Of a DNA stretch of 64,000 nt, positions 23,608-33,476 are shown one piece after another. The position numbers were made by a program, and so were the translations under genes. The notes beneath the pieces were generated by a model. The model did not search any database and was not told where the DNA came from. It saw only the letters and a list, made by a program, of their open reading frames with translations. Numbering within the stretch: position 1 is the stretch's first letter; every line of letters begins with the position of its first letter. The DNA is from Thamnaconus septentrionalis (Eukaryota; Chordata; Actinopteri; Tetraodontiformes; Monacanthidae), in NCBI GenBank assembly GCA_009823395.1, contig CM020513.1, positions 2,721,501-2,785,500 of the forward strand, read 5' to 3'.

Positions 23608-25179
23608 AACGCATACGGTGAAAACCATTTTGAAATGGTTTCCAGGTTACAATTATGCAGCCCCCACAGAGAAGTGGAGCAGCACATACAATGCTGTGAT
23701 GTCACGCTGGGTATCAACCATTTTCTGGGGATTATCTGGAATTTATACATTGTTGTTTAGGAAGATCAAAAGTCCAGGACTTGAAAAATCTACAGCCATT
23801 TTATGGGTGTTTATTTATGTGTTGCCGTCTACTGGGAAAACGCTTTTCCACTGGGAAAAACATGGCCACATTGCAAATTGGAATCCAATTCTTATAAAAC
23901 ACCTATGGCCCAAACGTGCAAAATGTACAACACCCCTTTTGTCAGGATGGATTTTGGAGTTTTAAAGCCGTCCAGATGGTTGCTGCTGCTGCTGCTGCTG
24001 CTGGTTGCATACATGTTAGAGAAGAGAATTCTGTTGTGCAATAAGGCGGCACTGAGAGCCACCCGACTGTTTATGGAAATAGGTGATGCAACTGGCGTCT
24101 TCTTCTTCCTCTTGATTAGTGGTTTGGAAACCAAGTCGTTGCGTGTCACTGTGTGGCATTACCAGTGTGAACGCTGACCAGTGGGGGTGGGGCGACATCA
24201 TGCCTGTGAAAACCGTGATGCCCGGTGTGAAGGCAGCCTGGGCCCGCGTCTGGCAATTGTTGTTACTATGGTTACATCATGTTTACCACAGTTGCAAGTT
24301 TGCTCAGAGCCATTTATTGACTACAGTCAAAAGGCATTTTTCACTTCATACAGTGGAGGCTGGACCTCAATTCACATTGACTCACTATCAATTTGGCCGC
24401 CAGAAATTGCAAGAATCAGCTGATGTGTATTTAGGGGAGTTACTCAGCGGCCAATAGCAACCATTTGTAGCATTTTATTGATAAATAAAAAAGGTCCTGG
24501 CAGTTGCGGGTCCCTATAGCAGCCGTCCAGTGAAGAGCTCTGGTGCAGCGTTAGCAGTGGTGCTGCGAAAATCCCTTTAATCTTGCTCTTTGTTCTTCTC
24601 CTCGCTGTGAAAACGCCTCAGAGTCCGGAAAACATTTCCTCCACTGCAGCGTCCATGCTAATTTCTTCAGCGATTGCTAGCTTCCTGCGCTTCTTCTTTG
24701 TCTTTTAAGGCACACCTAGCAACAGTAGTGTCCTGATTAGATTTTTTTGACATGCCAGAAAGAAGATTGGTTGTGGAATCATGAAATTGCAATCAGTGGG
24801 AGGGATTTCAATGTGGATGAGTGGCTTAAAAAGAAAAAAAACACCTCAAAGAATTTCAGCGAGGTCGCTGCGGCGGTTGACAAACAACAACACAGCAACA
24901 TGTAATCTTGCCTAATGATTAACGCACACACTCTCACACTTGCGCACGTGCGTGCACCACACACAGACACACACACACACGCGCACACAGAAAAACAAAT
25001 CTGTTATGGCATACAACGTGGGGGGAAGCAGACGTATCCGTATCGCCTGTTTGCAGCTTGCTGACAACCAGCAGTTGTTAAATTACAGATTATTCCAACA
25101 ATCCTGTCAGGGATAAACTAGTCATACAGTCCTCCAGCATAAACATGAGCCTGGGCTTCCTTTCCCCTGCAGTGACGCT

Positions 25180-25180
25180 T

Positions 25181-25239
<59 letters not shown>
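25180..25239. repeat. (CA)n microsatellite
   Basis: About 58 bases of uninterrupted CA followed by four CAG units. Confidence 0.95.
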
Positions 25240-25240
<1 letters not shown>

Positions 25241-26512
25241 CAGCAGCAGCTTCACGCACGAGCGCTTTCATGTGTGCACACTCGCAGACGCTTGCGCACA
25301 CCAGCTGCCACACGCAATAAAGAAACAAGGAGGCCCTACTCTATTTTACACATCCGCGGGGGGTCAATAACTCATTAGCGGGCGAGGGGGAGAGGCGGCG
25401 GCAGCTGTGGGCGGCGGCGGCAGGGAAGATGGGCTGCCGCGGCTGCTCACCTGAGGATATCGGTGTGTCATTGTGCCCAGAGGTCACGAGGACGATTCAC
25501 AGCTTCATTAGCCGCGTGTCATAAAACATGCCAGGGTGTTTCCAGGCCTGAAATAGGGTGGCGCTACGTGCTTCTTTTTATTCATCTCTAACCTTTTCCA
25601 TTTTTTTATCTGGGATTTTTTTTTCTTTTTTTTTTAAACGTCCTGTCCTATTGCCTCTTAATTTATTGTCCTTTTCATCCCCCTGTCATGAACTTTGCAT
25701 TTCCTTGAAACGCTCCATAAAGTTGTAGTTTATGACGAGGTGAAGCCGGACCCCTGTCCGTCTGTCCGTCCATCCGTCCGACCCGCCGCCGTGCCCGTGC
25801 AGAACACCGAACATATACGATTGTCACTTCGAAAAAGCGCTCGAGCAAATATTTGCTGTGCGTGTGATTGCCTCTCAGCTCGCACGCCGTCTCTGTCCCC
25901 GGATGCGGGGAAAGCAAATCGGCTTCTGGCTGGCTCAAATATTTAGAGATTCTTTATTGATCACCTAAATTACACAGCAGCTTCATTTCTTCCTTAACAA
26001 GCCCCGCTGGCACGTCTCCAGTGAAGGGGACTCATCTGTTTAATCATCTCAATCACTGAGCTGGACCTGTCTAAATATAGAAAAGCAGCAGCAGTGGCGG
26101 CGGCGGCGGCGGTGAAAGCTGCAGTGGTGCGTGGCAGCGGAGCCAGCAGAGCCAGCGGAGCTCGCGCTTTAGGGCGGATTTTTGCGAGAAAAAGAGGGCG
26201 GAAAAAAACGCGGAACAAAAGAAAAAAAAGATGTTAGTTTGCGCCAGCGTGTAAAAGGACCGTCCGCGTATAATGTGTGTTTGTTTTGGGTTCAGGCCTC
26301 CCGCGTTGCAGCGCTCAACACACTTAAGGACCTGTTTACAAAACGTATCCTGTTACACAACCCTAATCCCCGAGGCTTCGGCCTCGCTTCTGTGGAAAAA
26401 GTTCAAAACGGCTCCGTCTGGCACAGTGTGACATGAGCCTGATTATGTACTATTATGACTGCAAGTCACAGAGAACTGTAATCTGTAATGTCTGCCTGAT
26501 TCTGCATTTATG

Positions 26513-26544
26513 TGTATATATATATACACACACACTCACACACT

Positions 26545-26632
<88 letters not shown>
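26513..26632. repeat. (TA)n microsatellite with internal CA block
   Basis: A short TA run, then ACACAC/TCACAC, then about 83 bases of pure TA. It is self-complementary and may form a cruciform. Confidence 0.95.
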
Positions 26633-26637
<5 letters not shown>

Positions 26638-26752
26638 GAGGATCAGACATTTACGGTGGCAGTGAGAAGAAAACCCACGAAAATGCTGAATGAGTGACTC
26701 AACCTTGTTAAGGACGCATGCTAATTATTTGATCCACAGAGTAAATCCATGA

Positions 26753-26753
<1 letters not shown>

Positions 26754-26796
<43 letters not shown>
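26754..26796. repeat. (CA)n microsatellite
   Basis: About 43 bases of uninterrupted CA. Confidence 0.95.
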
Positions 26797-26798
<2 letters not shown>

Positions 26799-28085
26799 AG
26801 GCAGTGTAATTAAATCATCTCGGCGGCTGTGTGTAAACACCAATCATCTAAAGTGACCTTGGAACTTCTTTGGGCTGGCTTTGGTCCATAAATTGTGTCA
26901 GCACCTTGGATGATGTGGTTACAACTGTCCCGCCCCATCAGAGACCACCGCTGTGCGGAATGACATCGCTCATCCTGAACAGCATCTGTCAGTACACAGG
27001 TTTCTTTTTCTTTTTCTTTTTTTAAAAAAAAGAGATACAGCAGTGATTTAATTTGCTGAAATGTCTTATTATGATTTCCGCAATTTGCAGAACCAGGGGG
27101 TAATGAATATGCAGGCCTGCAAAGGAAAAAAGAAAAACCTGATTGTCTTTTCACACATCCACTTCTCTTTTGTAGGGCACATACCTCTGTCTGTGTGAAT
27201 TATCATTAATTCAGGAACTTTAATATTATTATCATTCTTATTCTTATTTTTTCTTTCTTTTTTTTTTTTTACAAATTCCGCTAGCTTTTCTTGAAAAAAA
27301 AAAAAGACAGGGCGATGCTAATGAAAGGCAAGCCTTTTTTAAATGAAAGCACAGTGGCTATCTGTGCTCTGACAAGCTCCCAGCTAGTCTGGCATGCTAT
27401 CTCAGCCGGGACGCCTGCGCTTGGTGCCATTTGGCAACCGCTGGAATATTTAAATGCCCTGATGAATACATAGCCCCCGGGCCTGACTGCTCAAACTGAA
27501 CACTGAGTGCGCTCTTACATGCTCAGCATACACTAATGGGACTACTGACAGTCCTGTGTATTCATCTTACCAAAAGGAAAAAAAAAAAGAAAAGAAAAAG
27601 GAATCCCACAGTTCCGTGCCAGAGGGGGTGAGACGCTGCATGGATGCAGAGCTTGATGCAGCAGATACAGCCGTCTGTACACAAACGGCACGAAGGCTAC
27701 AAGTTTTGACTGACCCTTACCAAGTTCTGCTGCTTTTCCCTGAAGGTTGAATCGGCACAAATTGAACGGTAAGTGCACCTGGGGAACGTGGGAGCTGTGT
27801 CAATGGAATGCCAGAATAATGCAAAACAAAATCAGTTTTCACACAAGATTTTTAAATGCATAACTGCAATGACAGATTTTTTTGCATTTACAGGTCACAT
27901 GACGTACACGAGGAGTCTGAGGACACGGCCCGGCATGTGTGGATGGAGGAGGAGAAGAAGGAGGAGGAGACGGCCACATTGGTGAGTACACACAGACACG
28001 GCCCACTTTGTTAGGGACGATGTTCGAGTCTTTCTCAACACAAATGGATATTTGGCCAATCACATGGCAGAAAAACACTGTGGAA

Positions 28086-28567
28086 GGAGGTTACGGTGGC
28101 CGGCAAGGGCCAAACACAATACAACTGCCTAATGCGCCTTAGTTGGCGAAAACAGCTGCAGGTATGGAAACGATGCAAATTCACAAACACAAGCACAAGT
28201 CTAAACAAGGTACAAAAAGAGGATTGTGGTGCAAAAGAAAAATATGTGCTGCATGACATAAAAACATAAACTTAATCATCGAATGGACTGCAAGCAGAAG
28301 CGATACAAAAACACAACAGATGCAAACCCAGAAAACAAATGCAAACGAAAAAGTGCTGCATAAAGCAGTCACTACAACAGTAGTGCTCCAAACCTGCAGG
28401 GGGCGCTTTTGGCGGAACAGCTCAATGGAGAGACACACAGGTAGGCCGAGGACGGCTGACTGATGGTGTTTCAAATAACAGCGGGAAGGTACGGCTTAGC
28501 ATGCTAATGTGACTTTTATTTGAGTATATTTTACGCTGGTTTCTACTAGAAAGTCAGCTGAAGAAGT
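28086..28567. mobile_element. candidate nested insertion inside the Tc1 fossil
   Basis: About 480 bases separate two pieces of the Tc1 element that normally lie closer together. The block is A-rich, with repeated CAAA-CACAA and GATGCAAA motifs and a CTGCAGGGGGCGC segment near 28394. Its own ends and family were not recognised, and its limits are approximate. Confidence 0.4.
28393..28406 (+). promoter_or_regulatory. CTCF-like motif
   Basis: CCTGCAGGGGGCGC matches 13 of 14 positions of the CTCF core CCASYAGRKGGCRS. It lies in repeat-derived DNA. The match is sequence only; occupancy is unknown. Confidence 0.35.
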
Positions 28568-28838
28568 CAGCTGAAGACTTTGACCGTGGTGGACATGGCT
28601 GTTGGAGCTAGACGGGCTGCCAGTCTGAGTGTTTTTCACAAACTGCTGCTGATCTACTGGGATTTTCACCACCTCAAAACCATCTCCACAGAGACAAAAA
28701 GAGAAAACGTTTGGTGAGCGACAGTTTTGTGGAGAGAAATACTTTGCTTGATTATCATGGGATGCACAAGAATGGACAGACTGTGCAGAAACACTGACCA
28801 GCCACTTTGTTAGACACCTGGGGCCTAATAACATGACA

Positions 28839-28840
<2 letters not shown>

Positions 28841-28884
<44 letters not shown>
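28841..28884. repeat. (TG)n microsatellite
   Basis: Forty-four bases of uninterrupted TG. Confidence 0.95.
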
Positions 28885-28885
<1 letters not shown>

Positions 28886-29737
28886 CTGTGTGTTTGAAAT
28901 CAGAGTGATATTAGAAAATGCAATGAAATGCAGCTTTTTCTCATGTCAGCTGGCATACATGCAGAAGATCATCTTTAAGGAGTCGGATGGAAACTATTTC
29001 ACTTAAAATGAAGGTTAATACTGTGAAAAAAAAAATGTATCTATCAAGAATCAAGAGAAAGTCTTGCAGCAAAGCGTGTGACGGTGCCATGGTAGCAAGT
29101 GAAACCACTGACGCTGGAAATAAATTTGCAAGAATTTTATATCATCAAGCAATCCTCATGTCCATGCACAGCTGCAATTGTTTTATTGATTTTTTATTTA
29201 TTTATTTATTTTTTTAACTTTATTTTTATTTAACACTCTGATGACATCCCGAAAGATTTTTGTGCAAACGCGACATGGAAAACCGGTCGCGGGTCAAAGA
29301 GCAGCCCATCGAGCTCCTCACTTGTTGCAATGAGGCGGTTGCTGCACTTTTGATGAGAACAACAGCTGCACTCTTCATTTCTTTCTCCAGCGGGGGAAAC
29401 CAATCCACCCGCGCACACTCACACACATGCACACACACGCACGCACACACACGCCTCCCCGGCTCCAGTGTGTTTGGTTCATGAGGACGTTTGGGAATGA
29501 GGAGCGTCCATTTTCCAGAAAAGCTCAGCAGCTGCGTGTACTTAAGCATGACTTTGAGCCCTGCAGTGTGTGTATGGCTGGGGCTGGTGAGGAGCTACAG
29601 CTGATTGAATGCAGGAGGAAGAGGAGGGGGAGGAGGGAGTGGAGAATACATGAGGAGGAGGAGGAGGAGGGGCAGAAGGAGGAGGATGGAAGGAAAAAGG
29701 GGGGGAAAGTGACGCCTGCAGAGTCGCTGAAAGCTCC
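28885..29737. other. distal upstream region of kcnd2, no gene seen
   Basis: A TTTA-rich run near 29191-29231, a CA/CG segment at 29409-29452 and purine-rich GGAGGA tracts at 29610-29700. No exon was recognised. Confidence 0.5.
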
Positions 29738-29758
29738 GGAGCTGTCCGCGGTGCTGAA
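29738..29758 (-). promoter_or_regulatory. RE1/NRSE (REST-binding) motif
   Basis: On the minus strand this 21-base site reads TTCAGCACC, then GC, then GGACAGC, then TCC. The consensus RE1 is TTCAGCACC-AC-GGACAGC-GCC, so both half-sites match fully and with canonical spacing; 19 of 21 positions agree. REST is a zinc-finger repressor that silences neuronal genes in non-neuronal cells through this element. It lies 1.9 kb before the kcnd2 start codon, a usual place for an RE1 in a neuronal channel gene. Binding itself is inferred. Confidence 0.75.
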
Positions 29759-30489
29759 ACGCGCAAGAAAAATGGCCAAAACGTGACCGACATTCCTTCC
29801 CAGGCTGAGCCGCGAACCTCCACCACCGCCCCTCCTCCCCCCTCCCCTCGCTCCCTCTGAACCGTGTCCGGCAAGCAGGGAACATTGCTCGCGCAGCCTG
29901 GACAGTGCGCGTCTCTCGCAGACGCCACAGTTGAGCGCTGGAGCGCGAGAGACGTTTTCATTGATTATGCTTATTTTGGAAAATGTCAGCGGAGCAGTCC
30001 AGCCCTGATGATGTTGACCTTTTACCGCCGTGTTACTGCGCCGGAGAGCAAAGCGCGGCGCAGAGCGCCATCCAGGAAACAGTATTGATCACGATTTGTT
30101 GCGGATTTAGGAAGAAAAAAGATTTTTTCATTTTTTGATTTTTATTTTATTTTTTTTATATTAATGGCGCCAAGCGAACTCGAATTGTGCAAATGAGGCA
30201 AAAACCAAGTTGAGGGTGAAAAAACCCGAGTCGAACTCCCCAAAGTGAGGAATAATATCGGCTCTCTTTATAGCTAATGACGCCTCTATACTAAAGAAAT
30301 AAAGAGAATTCAAAAGATTTGCAATGATTTGCGCGTAAAGTCCGGGTTTTTTTTAGTTATCATTATGGCGACCTCTGCGTAAAACGCGTCCTAGTTTATT
30401 AAGACATTTTAGTGCATTCATCGCCTGCGTATTATACACTTGGGGGTCGCTGTAGAATTACGAGCGAGTCACGCGCGCGCGCATGCACG

Positions 30490-30493
<4 letters not shown>

Positions 30494-30537
<44 letters not shown>
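30494..30537. repeat. (CA)n microsatellite
   Basis: About 44 bases of CA followed by a poly-A run of about 11, about 1.1 kb before the kcnd2 start codon. Confidence 0.95.
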
Positions 30538-30541
<4 letters not shown>

Positions 30542-30736
30542 AAAAAAAGGCGTCAAGTTCTTTTCTTTTTGGATCCCGCCTACTTGCACGAACATTACGC
30601 ATTGATTAGTGTGCCCCCCTCCCCCTCTCACTCACCCTCCCTCCCTCCACCCACCCCCAGAGTGAAGCAGCAGCGGAGGAATTTCTGGGTGCAGAAGAGA
30701 GAGGACCACTCCTCTTCTATCCGCTGCCTGCATCTG

Positions 30737-30741
<5 letters not shown>

Positions 30742-30783
<42 letters not shown>
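30742..30783. repeat. (CT)n microsatellite
   Basis: About 42 bases of pure CT in the presumed kcnd2 promoter or leader. A polypyrimidine mirror repeat of this kind can form triplex DNA. Confidence 0.95.
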
Positions 30784-30786
<3 letters not shown>

Positions 30787-31168
30787 CCCCCACAGCGGTC
30801 GGGGCTCGGTGCCGAGGAGAAGAGGGGGAGGGTGGTCTTCCTTCCTTGCAGAGGAACAGGACTTTATTGAGGAGTAGCTGCAACGGAGACAGAGTATACA
30901 GCAGGGGAGAGAAGGGGGGAAATCCCAGCACAGTCGACTCGTGGATGGTTAAAAAGCCAAAAGAGGAAGAGAAAAGATCAACACCGAGCTGGCAAACTAC
31001 ACCGCCTGGATTTTTTTTTTGTAAACTTGTTGATGCAACGATATTCTTGCGCTTTATTTCTGTCCTCACCACCACTACTACTACCACCACCACCACAACA
31101 CCTCTCTGCACATCGTCTGGCCGCAGTGACGGATCAATGGGTGGCGGGATCGCGAGTCTTCTCCTCCG

Positions 31169-31594
31169 ATGAAAGGTGTTGCGCTAAACTCGCCGTGGAT
31201 GCAGTTTGAAGAGCAGTCTCACCTAATGGTATGTGGGCTTTCTTCTTCTTCTTCCTCCTCCTCCTCCTCCTCTGCTCGCACCTATCGATTGTCACCCTTT
31301 CAAAAAGAAAAAAAAAGCATAAACACTCTACATTTTGCCGCAAAGTGTGCCTCTATAAATGAACAATTGCACCGGCGGGAAGGAGCGCTCGTCAGCGGGG
31401 CTCAACAGTGTTAATGCGCAATGTGGCTCTGAGTAAACAGGTTCCTGTTATTTTGGTGCCTTTGATTTGTTCCCCTCCTTCCGTCCTTCCTTCCTTCCTT
31501 TCACCCATGGGTGCTCCGCAGCCGCGTATAACCGCCGCTCGCTGTGCTCCTCTTTCCCCCCCTCTTGCAGATGCAATTCATCCCCGCGCCGTAG
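31169..31594 (+). other. kcnd2: candidate uORF across a possible 5' UTR intron
   Basis: An ATG at 31169 opens 20 codons up to 31228, where a good donor (ATG|GTATGT) follows. A pyrimidine-rich acceptor (CCCCCCCTCTTGCAG) ends at 31570. Splicing them keeps the frame and adds seven codons before TAG at 31592-31594, giving a 27-residue upstream ORF that ends 51 bases before the kcnd2 ATG. The splice sites are inferred from sequence alone, and the leader may instead be unspliced. Confidence 0.35.
31229..31570 (+). other. kcnd2: candidate 5' UTR intron of kcnd2
   Basis: 342 bases with a GTATGT donor and a TTGCAG acceptor preceded by a long pyrimidine tract (31454-31568, containing CCTT repeats). 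A weaker alternative acceptor, CTCCGCAG, ends at 31521. There is no transcript evidence here. Confidence 0.4.
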
Positions 31595-31645
31595 CCACTG
31601 TGATAAGCGGAGCAGCCTCGAACACGGAACACTGAGCAGGTCAGC

Positions 31646-32757
31646 ATGGCAGCAGGTGTAGCGGCGTGGCTCCCGTTCGCCCGCGCGGCGGCCATAGGAT
31701 GGATGCCCGTGGCCAGCACCCCGATGCCCGTGCCGCCCCAGCCCAAGAGCAAAGGCCAGGACGGACTCATCATCCTCAACGTGAGCGGCACCAAGTTCCA
31801 GACGTGGCGGACCACGCTGGAGCGCTACCCGGACACGCTGCTGGGCAGCACCGAGAGGGACTTCTTCTTCCACGAGGAGACCAACGAGTACTTCTTCGAC
31901 CGCGACCCCGACATCTTCAGACACATCCTCAATTTCTACCGCACGGGGAAGCTGCACTACCCGCGCCAGGAGTGCATATCGGCGTACGACGAGGAGCTCG
32001 CCTTCTTCGGCATCATCCCGGAGATCATCGGCGACTGCTGCTACGAGGAGTACAAGGACCGCCGGCGCGAGAACGCCGAGAGGCTGCAGGACGACGAGGA
32101 GGTGGACATGAACAATGACGTCACGCCGGTGAACCTGACCCACCGGGAGTTCCTGTGGCGGGCGTTCGAGAACCCGCACACCAGCACGCTGGCGCTGGTC
32201 TTCTACTACGTCACGGGCTTCTTCATCGCCGTCTCGGTGATGGCCAACGTGGTGGAGACGGTGCCGTGCGGCACGCTGCCCAACAGGTCCAAGGAGGTCT
32301 CGTGCGGGGACCGCTACGCGCTCGCCTTCTTTTGCCTGGACACGGCGTGCGTCATGATCTTCACGGTCGAGTACCTCATGCGGCTGTTCGCCGCGCCCAG
32401 CAGGTACAAGTTCATGAAGAGCGTGATGAGCGTCATCGACGTGGTGGCCATCATGCCTTACTACATCGGCCTGGTGATGACCGACAACGACCAGGTGAGC
32501 GGCGCCTTCGTCACGCTCAGAGTCTTCCGGGTCTTTCGGATTTTCAAGTTCTCGCGCCACTCGGCGGGGCTGCGCATCCTGGGCTACACCCTGAAGAGCT
32601 GCGCCTCGGAGCTGGGCTTCCTGCTCTTCTCCCTCACCATGGCCATCATCATCTTCGCCACGGTCATGTTTTACGCGGAGAAGGGCTCCACCGCCAGCAA
32701 GTTCACCAGCATCCCCGCCGCGTTCTGGTACACCATTGTCACCATGACAACCCTTGG
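31646..32757 (+). CDS. kcnd2: Kv4-type A-current K+ channel, first coding exon (KCND2/Kv4.2)
   Basis: This is the N-terminal 370 residues of a Shal/Kv4 voltage-gated potassium channel, which carries the fast, subthreshold A-type current in dendrites and the transient outward current in heart as a tetramer with KChIP and DPP partners. It starts [20 protein letters not shown], the inactivation and KChIP-binding peptide. The T1 domain (about 41-140) has the Kv4 zinc site H104-x5-C110-x20-C131-C132. S1 is about 181-203, S2 224-245, S3 257-278, and S4 286-308 with R292, R295, R298, K301 and R304; S5 is about 323-343 and the pore helix ends TMTTL. The ATG has A at -3 and G at +4. The exon ends CTT-GG|GTAGGT, splitting the first Gly codon of the GYG filter. 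[21 protein letters not shown] and [11 protein letters not shown] favour KCND2 over KCND3. The C-terminal 250 or so residues lie beyond the window. Confidence 0.95.
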
Positions 32758-33396
32758 GTAGGTTTTTTTTTTTTTTTTTTTTTCTTTTATAAAAGAAACA
32801 AGGGGGGAAAAAAACCCTGCTAACCTCTTTCAGTTATCCATAAATTATTGATTGAGTGGCTAAAGTTGGAGCTGTGAGGATTTCATTTCAAAGTTGCACC
32901 CAACTAGTAGCTCATTAGGCAGCAAAACCTGCATATACCAGCCTGCAAAATGCCCTCATTTGTGTGGAGTTGTTAGGATGGTGGACGCAGGCGCCTAACG
33001 AGCTTCGGCGTCCCGCTCCTGTTTGAACTAATTGTCGCTCGGTCACAGGTGTGCGTTTATCGGGCTTATTAACGGCCTGGAGCGCCGCTCAGCCAATATG
33101 AGGGCAGGGACGACGTGATTTATGGGGGCTCCTGCGCGCCATCCGGTGCCTGTAAATGAGGCTGCACCGCAGCAGCAGCTCCCAGGCAAAGGTCAGGCCC
33201 CCCACCGCCATCACCGCTCGGTTCCTGCTTCCAAAGGGCCCCTGGCCGCAGCACGTTGCGAGCTCTGTGGCCCCTGTGGTTCCAGGCCTCGCTGGGGCCC
33301 TTTCTTCCTCGCGCTGGAGGGTAAGACGTAGGAAACGGACAGCGAGAGTACGACAAAGCGGGGCTTCGCTGCAGCATGGGGAGTCAATAAAACCTA

Positions 33397-33476
33397 TAGA
33401 TTAGATTAGATTGGATTGGATGAGATGAGATTAGATTAGATTAGATTAGATTAGAATAGATTGGACTGGACTGGAC
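33397..33476. repeat. (ATTAG)n-type pentanucleotide repeat
   Basis: About 80 bases of TTAGA/TTGGA/TGAGA pentamers, degenerating to TGGAC at the right end. Confidence 0.9.

Larger units (their letters stand above)
23608..28002. other. intergenic, no gene seen
   Basis: AT-richer than the flanks. A 169-codon frame crosses the right end of the transposon (23456-23965) but has no recognisable domain and starts inside the element. The segment 24155-24235 contains GTGTGAACGCTGA and GGTGTGAAGGCAGCC, which resemble transposon ends, but no partner was found. CA and TA microsatellites follow. Confidence 0.5.
28003..28820 (+). pseudogene. Tc1-type transposon fossil, interrupted
   Basis: The left end, CCCACTTTGTTAGGGAC, then ACACAAATGGATAT and GCCAATCACATGGCAG (28006-28070), matches the known 5' end of a widespread fish Tc1 family (CACTTTATTAGG; CCAATCACATGGCA). 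After about 480 unrelated bases, 28568-28750 resumes with GACTTTGACCGTGG, AGACGGGCTG, CTGATCTACTGGGATTTTCA and GTGAGCGACAGTTTTGTGG, the N-terminal helix-turn-helix part of the transposase gene. The catalytic region is absent. A further CCACTTTGTTAGACACCTG at 28802-28820 has the orientation of a left end, so this may be a second fragment. The coding part is frameshifted and dead. Confidence 0.8.
29759..31228 (+). promoter_or_regulatory. kcnd2: probable kcnd2 promoter and 5' UTR region
   Basis: This is the sequence upstream of the channel's first coding exon. It contains a CpG-containing stretch, CA and CT microsatellites (30494-30537 and 30742-30783), ACC units (31068-31097) and a TTTATAG near 30267. 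None of these fixes a transcription start. The 5' UTR is likely to begin somewhere between about 30.2 and 31.0 kb, judged only by distance and composition. The open frames in it are repeat translations. Confidence 0.4.

Noticed and set aside
23456..23965. 169-codon frame near the MITE, first considered as a transposase remnant
   Set aside because: It begins inside the element, continues past its right end, and shows no catalytic or DNA-binding motif that I recognise.
26880..26990. Possible fourth Tc1 fragment or hidden exon (CAGCACCTTGGATGATG and following)
   Set aside because: It does not align with the other Tc1 fossils on either strand. The RE1-like half-site lacks the second half, and there is no coding frame with splice sites.
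31448..32560. 370-codon open frame on the minus strand
   Set aside because: It lies antisense to the kcnd2 exon. GC-rich third positions of the real gene remove stop codons from this frame, and the Asp/Val/His-rich product matches no known family.
31666..32823. Long plus-strand frames (150 and 222 codons) in another frame of the kcnd2 exon
   Set aside because: Arg/Gly/Leu-rich shadows of the kcnd2 coding frame. The real frame gives an unbroken match to Kv4 channels.
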